From NCBI GenBank assembly GCA_964622665.1, contig CAZUUO010000015.1, positions 1-18,877 on the forward strand: 18,877 bases of DNA. The letters run 5' to 3'. How positions within the stretch are numbered: position 1 is the first letter of the stretch; the number at the start of each line of letters is the position of its first letter. The stretch comes from CAZUUO01 sp964622665. Lineage in GTDB: Bacteria; Patescibacteriota; Patescibacteriia; Magasanikbacterales; GCA-002688135. The notes below the pieces were generated by a model. That model had not been told where the DNA came from. It did not search any database and was given only the letters and a program-made list of their open reading frames with translations. Positions 8,231 through 14,247 of the stretch are shown in pieces. A program made the position numbers and the translations under genes.

Positions 8231-8253
8231 AACGTAATCCTCCTTTTAAATAA

Positions 8254-9030
8254 TTATACTGATGCTGCTACTACTTCTTTTGTTGCTTTTGGAGCACGAG
8301 GTGTTCCCTTCTTTTCAGTATTTTCTGGTTTTTCAGCAACTTGTGCACGTTGTGCCATGCCTTCGTTAACCGCTTGTGCAACAACACTGCAGAAAAGTTC
8401 AATTGATTTCACTGCGTCATCATTTCCAGGAATAGCATGAGTGATGTTTTCTGGATTGATGTTAGTGTCAGCCATAGCAATAACCGGTACATTACGGCTA
8501 CGAGCTTCAGTTAACGCTGTTTTTTCGTGACGAACATCAACGATAAACAACATATCAGGCATACGACGAATAGTACGTAAACCACCCAAAACTTCATTTT
8601 TCTTTTCTAATTCTTTTTCCAAAACAACACGTTCTTTTTTGGTGAATTTATCCCACGCATTTTGTTCTTTATCACTTAACATTTTACGATAGTGATCAAG
8701 CATGTTGCGCATTGATTCAAAGTTGGTAATTAAACCACCTAACCAACGAGTAGTAACGTATGGCATGCCACAGCTTTCTGCATACTTTTTAACCAAAGGT
8801 GCAGCTTGGCGCTTTGTTCCTACAAACATGATAGTTTTACCTGCTGCTACGTGTTGCGTAATCAAAGGCATTACTTCTTGCAAACGAGTAAGTGTTTGCT
8901 CCAAGTTAATGATATGGATTCCACTGCGAGCTCCATGAATATATGAAGCTGCTTTTGGATGCCAACGACCTTCTGTGTGACCAAAATGAGCACCAGCGCC
9001 CAAAAGGTCCTGTAATGATGGATATTTCAT
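8254..9030 (-). CDS. rpsB: Small ribosomal subunit protein uS2
   Basis: uS2 binds the 30S subunit near the Shine-Dalgarno/anti-SD exit and assembles late. The 258-residue product has the conserved start GAGAHFGHTEGRWHPKAASYI, IHIINLEQT, FVGTKRQA, RWLGGLITNF, and the C-terminal VIAMADTNINPENITHAIPGNDDA. The final 30 or so residues are a Lys/Pro/Ala-rich tail. Initiation uses a clear AAAGGA about 8 nt before the ATG. Upstream are a perfect-spacing promoter and a long leader with two conserved-looking hairpins, unlike the near-leaderless genes around it. In E. coli S2 represses its own operon through the leader; a similar arrangement is plausible here but unproven. Confidence 0.97.
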   Translation of the reverse strand: MKYPSLQDLLGAGAHFGHTEGRWHPKAASYIHGARSGIHIINLEQTLTRLQEVMPLITQHVAAGKTIMFVGTKRQAAPLVKKYAESCGMPYVTTRWLGGLITNFESMRNMLDHYRKMLSDKEQNAWDKFTKKERVVLEKELEKKNEVLGGLRTIRRMPDMLFIVDVRHEKTALTEARSRNVPVIAMADTNINPENITHAIPGNDDAVKSIELFCSVVAQAVNEGMAQRAQVAEKPENTEKKGTPRAPKATKEVVAASV

Positions 9031-9169
9031 AATATATTTCCTTTTATAACCCTCCAGTACCGTACAAGACCGTAAAACGGCAGGAATAATGTCGGTAATA
9101 CTCTGGATTAGTGATTAACAAGATATGCACAATATAAATAAAAAGAGGTGCAAATAATCTTGAAATAAC
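9031..9169 (-). promoter_or_regulatory. Structured rpsB 5' leader (candidate uS2 autoregulatory element)
   Basis: A transcript starting near 9169 has a leader of about 139 nt. A 5' hairpin at 9162-9119 pairs CAAGAT with ATCTTG (6 bp) and TGCAC with GTGCA (5 bp), with a small internal loop. A second element at 9106-9054 pairs CCAG with CTGG and TACCG with CGGTA, leaving a 5-nt AGTAT bulge on the 5' side. It encloses a small CCG-TTTTA-CGG hairpin (9080-9070). The closing strand of the second element overlaps GGAGGG (9055-9050), a second SD-like sequence upstream of the AAAGGA used for rpsB. A role in translational feedback by uS2 is inference. Confidence 0.65.
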
Positions 9170-9175
9170 GTCAAA

Positions 9176-9204
9176 AGTATATAAAAAATGGGCAAAGTTG
9201 TCAA
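9176..9204 (-). promoter_or_regulatory. Strong rpsB-tsf promoter
   Basis: The minus strand has TTGACA (9204-9199), a 17-bp spacer and TATACT (9181-9176). The -35 is perfect and the -10 matches 5/6. It has no TG extension, in keeping with the strong -35. Confidence 0.85.
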
Positions 9205-9261
9205 ACGATACCTACTTTTCCACAGAATTCAGAAAAACATCTAAAAATAAAGAAAAAAATG

Positions 9262-9270
9262 TGGTATACT
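9262..9270 (+). promoter_or_regulatory. Extended -10 promoter of the 9292 gene
   Basis: TGGTATACT, hexamer 9265-9270, lies 21 nt before the ATG at 9292. No -35 is evident; the upstream DNA is A-rich. The predicted leader is about 15 nt and has no Shine-Dalgarno. Confidence 0.6.
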
Positions 9271-9291
9271 GTGAGTAACTAATTCCAACCT

Positions 9292-9603
9292 ATGCCTTAT
9301 TCACACGAAGATCACCCTTTTAAGCTCAAACACGGCTTTGTAGCATGGGCTACCGCTCTGTTACTTGTTATGTTTGGGTATAATACAGTTATCCCCTTAT
9401 TCCAAGCCGTTGACGCATCCGTTGCGCAACAATCAATCCAAGCTCCACCACCTACCGAAACAGTAATAACCGAGGAAAATAACCTTGTGGACCCTGAAAA
9501 AACAATCCCTGAAAATCAAATTTCAGAGGAAAATGCCAATATTTTAAAGGAGGTTACCGACAGTGAAAAAGTCGTTGTCCCACCACCCACAATTGCCCCC
9601 TAA
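9292..9603 (+). CDS. Hypothetical membrane-anchored protein with Pro/Glu-rich tail
   Basis: I do not recognise this 103-residue protein. It has a short polar N-terminus (about 14 residues, His- and Lys-containing), one hydrophobic segment at about 15-37, then a hydrophilic tail rich in Glu, Pro, Thr and Val. Two proline clusters (APPPTE near 51-56 and VVPPPT near 95-100) flank a region of PEKTIPENQISEEN type. This looks like a single-pass protein with a disordered tail, probably outside the membrane, or an uncleaved signal anchor. It has a good upstream promoter and normal codon use, so it is likely real. It may be expressed separately from rpmE, which has its own promoter. Confidence 0.65.
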   Translation: MPYSHEDHPFKLKHGFVAWATALLLVMFGYNTVIPLFQAVDASVAQQSIQAPPPTETVITEENNLVDPEKTIPENQISEENANILKEVTDSEKVVVPPPTIAP

Positions 9604-9611
9604 GCCCCATC

Positions 9612-9640
9612 TTGCCAAAAAAGTGGGAGTTTGGTATGCT
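9612..9640 (+). promoter_or_regulatory. rpmE promoter
   Basis: TTGCCA (9612-9617, 5/6), a 17-bp spacer and TATGCT (9635-9640), preceded by TGG as an extended -10. It lies in the gap after the 9292 gene. The in-frame TTG at 9612 is the -35 box, not a start codon, which decides the rpmE start. Confidence 0.8.
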
Positions 9641-9662
9641 TTCCACACGAATTAATACGAAT

Positions 9663-9932
9663 ATGAAAAGCCAAATTCACCCAAACTACCAGAAAGCAAC
9701 ATTTGCATGTGTATGTGGAAACAAGTTTGACGTTGGTTCAACTCTTCCTTCATACAGCACTGAATTGTGCAACAAATGTCATCCATTTTACACTGGTCAA
9801 CAAAAAATCGTTGATACTGCGCGCCGCGTAGAAAAATTTGTAAAACGTGCTGAAAAGAAAACTGAAACAATCGTTTCAAAACGAGACAAAAAAACAGCTG
9901 ACAAAGCTAAAAAGCTCGCAAAACAAGCGTAA
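9663..9932 (+). CDS. rpmE: Large ribosomal subunit protein bL31, zinc-binding type
   Basis: bL31 bridges the ribosomal subunits. From ATG at 9663 the 89-residue product begins MKSQIHPNYQ and carries four cysteines, C16/C18 (CVCG) and C36/C39 (CNKC), the zinc-binding form. The family stretch HPFYTGQQKIVDTARRVEKF follows. After the normal end near residue 60 it has a lysine-rich tail of about 30 residues, likely rRNA-binding. No Shine-Dalgarno precedes it, and the leader is about 16 nt. It is followed by a strong terminator and then prfA, the familiar rpmE-prfA-prmC order, although each gene here has its own promoter. Confidence 0.95.
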   Translation: MKSQIHPNYQKATFACVCGNKFDVGSTLPSYSTELCNKCHPFYTGQQKIVDTARRVEKFVKRAEKKTETIVSKRDKKTADKAKKLAKQA

Positions 9933-9942
9933 GTTACTATAT

Positions 9943-9980
9943 AAAAGAATGTCGTGTGAAAATCGCGACATTCTTTTTTT
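9943..9980 (+). terminator. Intrinsic terminator after rpmE
   Basis: A perfect 12-bp stem (AAAAGAATGTCG with CGACATTCTTTT) has an 11-nt loop, and the T run continues to seven. It starts 10 bp beyond the rpmE stop. Confidence 0.93.
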
Positions 9981-9990
9981 AGTGAATGCA

Positions 9991-9999
9991 TGATACACT
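9991..9999 (+). promoter_or_regulatory. Extended -10 promoter of prfA
   Basis: TGATACACT, hexamer 9994-9999, lies 15 nt before the prfA ATG, giving a leader of about 8-9 nt. The -35 position falls in the T-run of the rpmE terminator and has no good match. Confidence 0.6.
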
Positions 10000-10014
10000 A
10001 AAAGCTACTCATCT

Positions 10015-11097
10015 ATGAAATACGATCGAAAAGAGTTCGAAAAACAAAAAATGGAAATGGAAAACGCGTTACAAAGTAACGAAGTTTTATCAAACCCAAA
10101 AAAAATTGAAGAAGTACAACGTTCATACACTCGCGTGGCTCGTATTTTAGAATTAGATGATGCAATAAAAAAACTTACTGTTGAATTGGAAATATTACAA
10201 GCCGACATGCACAGTGGCGACAGTGAAATGCGCGCACTCATTGAAACGGAAATTGAACAAATCAACACACGTCTCAAAAAAACACAAAATGAATTTAAAC
10301 TGATTATTGCTCCACCAAGCCCTGATGATGATCGCAATGTCATCATGGAATTACGTGCAGGAACCGGCGGTGACGAAGCGGCACTTTTTGCGGGAGATTT
10401 GTTGCGTATGTATACACGATTTGCGGAACGAACTGGTTTTAAAACGAGTTTAATTGATGCAAACCGAACTGACCTATACGGTATCAAAGAAGCTACTATA
10501 AAAATTATTGGAAAAGGTGCTTACAAATTATTACAATACGAAAGTGGCGTACATCGTGTACAACGAACCCCAGAAACTGAAAAAGAAGGACGCATCCACA
10601 CCTCAACGGCAACCGTCGCAGTACTTCCAGAAGTAGATGATGTAGAAATTGTTATCGATGCTAAAGATTTACGCATCGACACCTACCTTGCTTCAGGAAA
10701 AGGCGGACAAAACGTTCAAAAAAACGAAACCGCGGTACGGGTAACCCATATTCCAACCGGTTTACAAGTTGCCTGTCAAAATGAACGTTCTCAAGCTCAA
10801 AATAAATTAGCAGCGATGACCATGTTGCGCGCACGTTTATACCAACGAGAAAAAGAGGCTCGTGACGCCGAACGTATCGCAAATCGTCGTTCACAAATTG
10901 GTTCTGCAACACGCAGTGAAAAAATTAGAACCTACAACTTCCCGCAAGATCGTGTGACTGACCATCGAGTTAACGAATCCTGGCACAACCTTCCCCAAAT
11001 TATGGATGGCGATCTTGAAGAAATATTCACTAGTGTTGGTAGTAAACTGAGCGATGATGAATTTGAAGTAGTCTCAGAAGAAAACAACGAAGAATAA
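10015..11097 (+). CDS. prfA: Peptide chain release factor 1
   Basis: RF1 recognises UAA and UAG in the ribosomal A site and triggers peptide release. The 360-residue protein has a coiled-coil-rich N-terminal domain, then LRAGTGGDEAALFAGDLLRMY. The stop-codon recognition PxT is P186-E187-T188 (HRVQRTPETEKEGR); RF2 would have SPF. The catalytic GGQ is 230-232 in GKGGQNVQKNETAVR. The common context is GAGGQHVNKT/S, so the H-to-N and N-to-Q changes after GGQ are minor variants. The C-terminus with RSEKIRTYNFPQDRVTDHR is intact. No Shine-Dalgarno is visible. PrmC, which methylates the GGQ glutamine, is the next gene. Confidence 0.97.
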   Translation: MKYDRKEFEKQKMEMENALQSNEVLSNPKKIEEVQRSYTRVARILELDDAIKKLTVELEILQADMHSGDSEMRALIETEIEQINTRLKKTQNEFKLIIAPPSPDDDRNVIMELRAGTGGDEAALFAGDLLRMYTRFAERTGFKTSLIDANRTDLYGIKEATIKIIGKGAYKLLQYESGVHRVQRTPETEKEGRIHTSTATVAVLPEVDDVEIVIDAKDLRIDTYLASGKGGQNVQKNETAVRVTHIPTGLQVACQNERSQAQNKLAAMTMLRARLYQREKEARDAERIANRRSQIGSATRSEKIRTYNFPQDRVTDHRVNESWHNLPQIMDGDLEEIFTSVGSKLSDDEFEVVSEENNEE

Positions 11098-11133
11098 AAT
11101 AAAACCCACAAATAACCTTGTGGGTTTTATTTT
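11096..11133 (+). terminator. Intrinsic terminator after prfA
   Basis: A perfect 16-bp stem with a 6-nt loop; the GC core is CCCACAA/TTGTGGG with A/T-rich ends. Its 5' arm begins inside the prfA stop codon. It separates prfA from the prmC promoter, whose -35 starts two bases later. Confidence 0.92.
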
Positions 11134-11134
11134 A

Positions 11135-11163
11135 TTGACACAAACCACTAAAAACCCTACCAT
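11135..11163 (+). promoter_or_regulatory. Promoter of prmC and its leader
   Basis: TTGACA (11135-11140) is perfect. A 17-bp spacer leads to TACCAT (11158-11163, 4/6 to consensus). Predicted transcription start is near 11170, leaving about 108 nt before the prmC ATG. Confidence 0.6.
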
Positions 11164-11169
11164 ACACAC

Positions 11170-11277
11170 GGATGACCAATGGAGGTACTGTTTCCTCCAT
11201 TCCCCTCGTTGGATTCTCTGCCAGTCCTGCATGCTAGCTACGGCTTTCATGCAGGACACTTTCTTTTATAGGAATGT
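11170..11277 (+). ncRNA. Structured RNA leader or small RNA upstream of prmC
   Basis: No ORF of interest lies here. Hairpin A (11178-11201) pairs AATGGAGG with CCTCCATT, 8 bp. The same 5' strand can instead pair CCAA (11176-11179) with TTGG (11209-11212) and GAGG (11182-11185) with CCTC (11204-11207), so two exclusive folds exist. Hairpin B (11224-11257) has a perfect 10-bp stem GTCCTGCATG/CATGCAGGAC, a 2x2 internal loop, then AGC/GCT closing a UACG tetraloop of the very stable cUNCGg class. ACTTTCTTTT follows, like a terminator tail, and then the prmC SD (AGGA, 11270-11273). It matches no riboswitch I can name. A cis regulator of prmC or a short terminated RNA are both possible. Confidence 0.55.
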
Positions 11278-12060
11278 ATGAGTAATGAAGAACTACAATT
11301 GCTTGCAAAAGCATGCAATACCGAAATCCTCAATCTAATCACCAAAAAAATAATCCCCAACGAAAAAGAATGGGAAACATTTACTTCTTTCAAAAATATT
11401 TTTGAAAATGGAACACCACTTCCCTATATTTTAGGTTATAAAGAATTTTTTGGTATTCCATTTACCGTAACCCCCGCAACACTCATACCTCGTGAAGAAA
11501 CAGAAACCCTTGTTGAGGAAGTTCTTAAAACTATACAACCCGACACACTTCTTATCGACATTGGAACTGGAAGTGGTTGTATTGCAATTGCTATTAAAAA
11601 AAATAAACCAGAATTAACCGTACTCGCAACCGATATCAGTGCAGAAGCCCTAAATGTTGCAACACAAAATGCAAAAAGTCAGTACACCACCATTCAATTC
11701 TTTCACGGGAATCTCCTAGAACCTATCCCTAAAAATTTATTACTGCCCTTTACAGAAATATACATAACCGCAAACCTCCCTTACATTCCCGAAAGCGAAT
11801 GGAATGAACTCCCCATCAACGTACAACAAGAACCAAAAAATGCATTGCTTGGTGGGCCAGATGGTTTATATTTTTTTAAAGAATTGCTTGATCAAATATT
11901 AAAAAATATCCCCAACAAAAAAATAACTATTTTTTGTGAACACACAACTACCCAACACGAACAGCTAAGAGAAGAAATAAAAAAGCGTTTTAAAAACGCC
12001 TCTTGTGAACTTATTCGAGATATCTATCAAAACCCTCGTATCACTATTGCAAAGATTTAG
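11278..12060 (+). CDS. prmC: Release factor glutamine N5-methyltransferase
   Basis: PrmC (HemK) methylates the glutamine of the GGQ motif in release factors using S-adenosylmethionine. The 260-residue protein has the N-terminal substrate-binding helical region, the joint motif PLPYILGYKEFFG (47-59), IPREETETLVE (70-80), the SAM motif DIGTGSGCIAIA (94-105), acidic D119 in ATDIS, and the active-site NLPY at 166-169. Canonical PrmC has NPPY; the first proline is leucine here, with the asparagine, second proline and tyrosine kept. An AGGA lies 4 nt before the ATG. The 3' end overlaps the convergent DUF3048 gene by 17 bp, with no terminator between them. Confidence 0.93.
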   Translation: MSNEELQLLAKACNTEILNLITKKIIPNEKEWETFTSFKNIFENGTPLPYILGYKEFFGIPFTVTPATLIPREETETLVEEVLKTIQPDTLLIDIGTGSGCIAIAIKKNKPELTVLATDISAEALNVATQNAKSQYTTIQFFHGNLLEPIPKNLLLPFTEIYITANLPYIPESEWNELPINVQQEPKNALLGGPDGLYFFKELLDQILKNIPNKKITIFCEHTTTQHEQLREEIKKRFKNASCELIRDIYQNPRITIAKI

Positions 12061-13069
12061 GCGCCATTGTTTCAGGTAATATTGTAACCCATGTCGTTCC
12101 TGAGGGAGAAACGATATCTCCATTATCAGCACGCAATTGAAAAGAATCTTCAATACTTTTTCGTGACCAAATGCCACCAACTACAACTCCCCCACTAAAT
12201 AATTCAAATCTACCACTTCCTGTTGTAGAAATATCCCGTCGCAATTTCTCATCAATAGTTTTCATAGGCATATACAGATGCAAGACATTCGTATACACAT
12301 ACGTTTTTCCATCCTCATCTTTTTGAACAACCTTTTTATATCCACGAGTATACTGTGCTGTTGAAGTGCTATATTGCCAAGCAATTGATAATTCTCCAAA
12401 ATCAAAAGCCGGATTCTTTTCTTGTGAAATTCCACTACCCGTTCTACTACTAAACGGTTGGCAATGTGCCCCCATAGTTTCACGTCGTTCTTTCAGATCG
12501 ATGAATAACTTTTCACCATATATATACGTATTATGAGGCGCAATACGTTTGGAAGTTCGCAAAAATTTATCACCATCAAAAAATTCATTTAATGAATCAA
12601 ACTCACTATTTGGAACACGCAGCAAAGAAGATGGTGAACCCCCCACATGAACTGGAAGCACTTCACAAGAAGTACCCAAATCCAAAAATGCATCACGCAA
12701 GGAACGAACTGGTCCGATACGTTCAACTGACAAAAGACGATTTTCTAAAAAATACGCAAACAATCGAGTACGCCCCCCTTCAACAGGTACTTCATACACC
12801 AATGGTGATTGTGAAACTCCGGCCTGTGGCCAACTTTCTGGTGCATTATCAACTGATACCGCCGCAATACGTATACCATCTACCGATTCACAAAAAACAT
12901 TATCACACAAAGGAGGTGCTACTGTAGTAACTTTATCTAATGGTTTTGCAATCTTTCGTGTATCAGAATATTGAAAATGATAAACTGCATACATTCCAGC
13001 CAATCCAACAACGAATAAAAATAAATACACACGAAGAGAAAATAATCTGTTCGTGTGTATTCGTTTCAT
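12044..13069 (-). CDS. DUF3048 (YerB-like) membrane-anchored protein
   Basis: The 341-residue protein has a basic N-terminus and one hydrophobic segment at about 13-30, consistent with a signal anchor and an extracytoplasmic body. DUF3048 features are recognisable: VSVDNAPESWPQAGVSQ (71-87), YEVPVEGGRTRLFAYF (92-107), IGPVRSLRDAFLDLG (118-132), APHNTY, and a C-terminal half with YTNVLHLYMP and SGGVVVGGIWSRKS. The family includes B. subtilis YerB; its molecular function is not settled. A promoter whose -10 ends 8 nt before the ATG lies across the 3' end of bL25, so a leaderless mRNA is predicted. Read-through from bL25 is also possible because no terminator lies between them. Confidence 0.88.
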   Translation of the reverse strand: MKRIHTNRLFSLRVYLFLFVVGLAGMYAVYHFQYSDTRKIAKPLDKVTTVAPPLCDNVFCESVDGIRIAAVSVDNAPESWPQAGVSQSPLVYEVPVEGGRTRLFAYFLENRLLSVERIGPVRSLRDAFLDLGTSCEVLPVHVGGSPSSLLRVPNSEFDSLNEFFDGDKFLRTSKRIAPHNTYIYGEKLFIDLKERRETMGAHCQPFSSRTGSGISQEKNPAFDFGELSIAWQYSTSTAQYTRGYKKVVQKDEDGKTYVYTNVLHLYMPMKTIDEKLRRDISTTGSGRFELFSGGVVVGGIWSRKSIEDSFQLRADNGDIVSPSGTTWVTILPETMAPKSLQ

Positions 13070-13077
13070 ATACCTCT

Positions 13078-13106
13078 AGTATACCGAGGTTATTTTTTTT
13101 CTTCAA
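13078..13106 (-). promoter_or_regulatory. DUF3048 gene promoter across the bL25 stop codon
   Basis: On the minus strand, TTGAAG (13106-13101) is followed after 17 bp by TATACT (13083-13078), then 8 nt to the ATG at 13069. The bL25 stop (13092-13090) lies in the spacer, so the -35 is inside the bL25 coding sequence. Confidence 0.65.
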
Positions 13107-13755
13107 CTGGCTCTTCTTCTTTCTTTTTCTTTTCAACTTTTTCAACTTGAGTAACATCCGCAACAACCGCTTCATTTAAGGCTGCAAGTTCTGCTTCAGA
13201 ACGTGGAGCTTCAACCATAGCAATAATTGTTTCTGGATTGTTTTCAATAGTTACACCAGCTGGTACTGAAAGCTCAGCGATAGTAATGGTGTCATCAAAA
13301 CTTGCAAGTTTTGAAATATCAACCGTAATTTCGTGCATCAATTGTGAAGGCAAACATTCGATAGTCACTTCGTCTATTTGCGCCACGAACGTACCACCGA
13401 AGTTTTTAACTGCTGCGCTTTCTCCAACGAATTGAAGTTTAACTGAAGCAGTAATCTTCTTATTCATATCAACACGTCGTAAATCAACGTGTAAAATACG
13501 TGAAGTAACGGGGTGCACTTGAATTTCTGATACCAATGTTTTAATTGGTGTTCCATTATCAAGAACCACATCAATCAAAGTACTTTCACCAGCTTTTGCA
13601 TAAACTGCCAAAAATTCTTTGGTGTCTATGACAATAGGTGTTGATTCAGCGGTAACACCAAACAAAACTGCCGGTGTTTTACCTTCTAATCTGTATTTTT
13701 TTACTCGTTTGCCAAGCACGTCACGCGCTGTAGCAGCAATAGTTAAGGTTTCCAT
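13090..13755 (-). CDS. rplY: Large ribosomal subunit protein bL25 (Ctc/TL5 form)
   Basis: bL25 binds 5S rRNA. The start chosen is ATG at 13755 (METLTIAATARDVLGKRVKK). A longer frame exists upstream, but it runs through the promoter. The 221-residue protein has the N-terminal 5S-binding L25 domain (about 1-92, with YRLEGKTPAVLFG and EIQVHPVTSRILHVDL). The TL5/Ctc beta domain (about 95-185) shows VKLQFVGESAAVKNFGGTF and AELSVPAGVTIENNPETIIAMV. A Glu/Lys-rich tail (about 186-221) completes it. The promoter has a perfect -35, and its -10 ends 9 nt before the ATG, giving a predicted leaderless mRNA with no Shine-Dalgarno. Confidence 0.94.
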   Translation of the reverse strand: METLTIAATARDVLGKRVKKYRLEGKTPAVLFGVTAESTPIVIDTKEFLAVYAKAGESTLIDVVLDNGTPIKTLVSEIQVHPVTSRILHVDLRRVDMNKKITASVKLQFVGESAAVKNFGGTFVAQIDEVTIECLPSQLMHEITVDISKLASFDDTITIAELSVPAGVTIENNPETIIAMVEAPRSEAELAALNEAVVADVTQVEKVEKKKKEEEPVEEKK

Positions 13756-13764
13756 AGTGGTCAA

Positions 13765-13794
13765 AGTATAACAAAAAAGAACTTGCCATGTCAA
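13765..13794 (-). promoter_or_regulatory. Strong rplY promoter, leaderless geometry
   Basis: The minus strand has TTGACA (13794-13789), an 18-bp spacer ending in TGT, and TATACT (13770-13765). This combines a perfect -35 with an extended -10. Only 9 nt separate the -10 from the ATG at 13755, so the first transcribed base should be at or within about 3 nt of the start codon. Confidence 0.82.
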
Positions 13795-13813
13795 TATGAG
13801 GATATTTCATATT
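13793..13813. repeat. 21-bp inverted repeat overlapping the rplY -35
   Basis: AATATGA (13793-13799) and TCATATT (13807-13813) form perfect 7-bp arms around a 7-bp centre. The repeat overlaps the last two bases of the rplY -35 box. It could be an operator. It has no T-run and is not a terminator. Confidence 0.4.
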
Positions 13814-13856
13814 TTTGGGACATTTTCTCTATTTATGGGGAAAAAACGAAATTGAA

Positions 13857-14192
13857 TTATTGCGGTGATGCAACAAGCATGAGTGCGGCATTTCTTTGAG
13901 AAAGTAACTCGTGAAGGCCTAAAACATCATCAGCAGTAACAAAATCAGCATCTTTCGTACGAACAATATCTTCATGTGAAAGGTCGGTAGCAAGGGCAAC
14001 CGTACTGAGTCCTACTTGAGTACGAAACACTAATGAAACCGAGTATTGGTGACAAGCAGAGCAGGTATAGTGAGTTAATTGAGCTCCCGTTTTACCTTGT
14101 AACACCGTACCACGACCCAAAACTGATGAACATGACGGACAATGAACCGCAACTCCCTCAACGCCAGTTTTTCTTGTATTTCGTTGTGTCAT
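13857..14192 (-). CDS. Small zinc-ribbon protein of unknown function
   Basis: The 111-residue protein has two CxxC knuckles, CPSC (about 18-21) and CSAC (about 44-47), about 25 residues apart, so a zinc ribbon is very likely. The second half is acidic and helical, with DLSHEDIVRTKDADFVTADDVLGLHELL. From memory, proteins with a similar knuckle pair and an xDVLxxHxFL ending recur in Patescibacteria, but I cannot name the family. There is no signal peptide, so it is probably cytoplasmic, binding nucleic acid or protein. It sits between the SEDS gene and bL25 with its own likely promoter. Function is unknown. Confidence 0.75.
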   Translation of the reverse strand: MTQRNTRKTGVEGVAVHCPSCSSVLGRGTVLQGKTGAQLTHYTCSACHQYSVSLVFRTQVGLSTVALATDLSHEDIVRTKDADFVTADDVLGLHELLSQRNAALMLVASPQ

Positions 14193-14218
14193 AGTAATAG
14201 AGTCAATAAGTTACCTAT

Positions 14219-14227
14219 AGTGTACCA
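14219..14227 (-). promoter_or_regulatory. Extended -10 promoter of the zinc-ribbon gene
   Basis: The minus strand reads TGGTACACT, with hexamer 14224-14219, 26 nt before the ATG at 14192. No strong -35 is seen; TTTGCG lies at 17 bp. No clear terminator separates it from the SEDS gene upstream. Confidence 0.5.
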
Positions 14228-14247
14228 CACTGAAAAAACTACGCAAA

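Noticed and set aside
9612..9662. Upstream TTG start for rpmE
   Set aside because: The TTG is part of a TTGCCA -35 box with a 17-bp spacer to an extended -10. The ATG at 9663 gives the standard bL31 N-terminus.
13756..13794. Longer N-terminus for bL25 (start at 13794)
   Set aside because: It would translate the promoter sequence itself. METLTIAAT at 13755 matches the family start.
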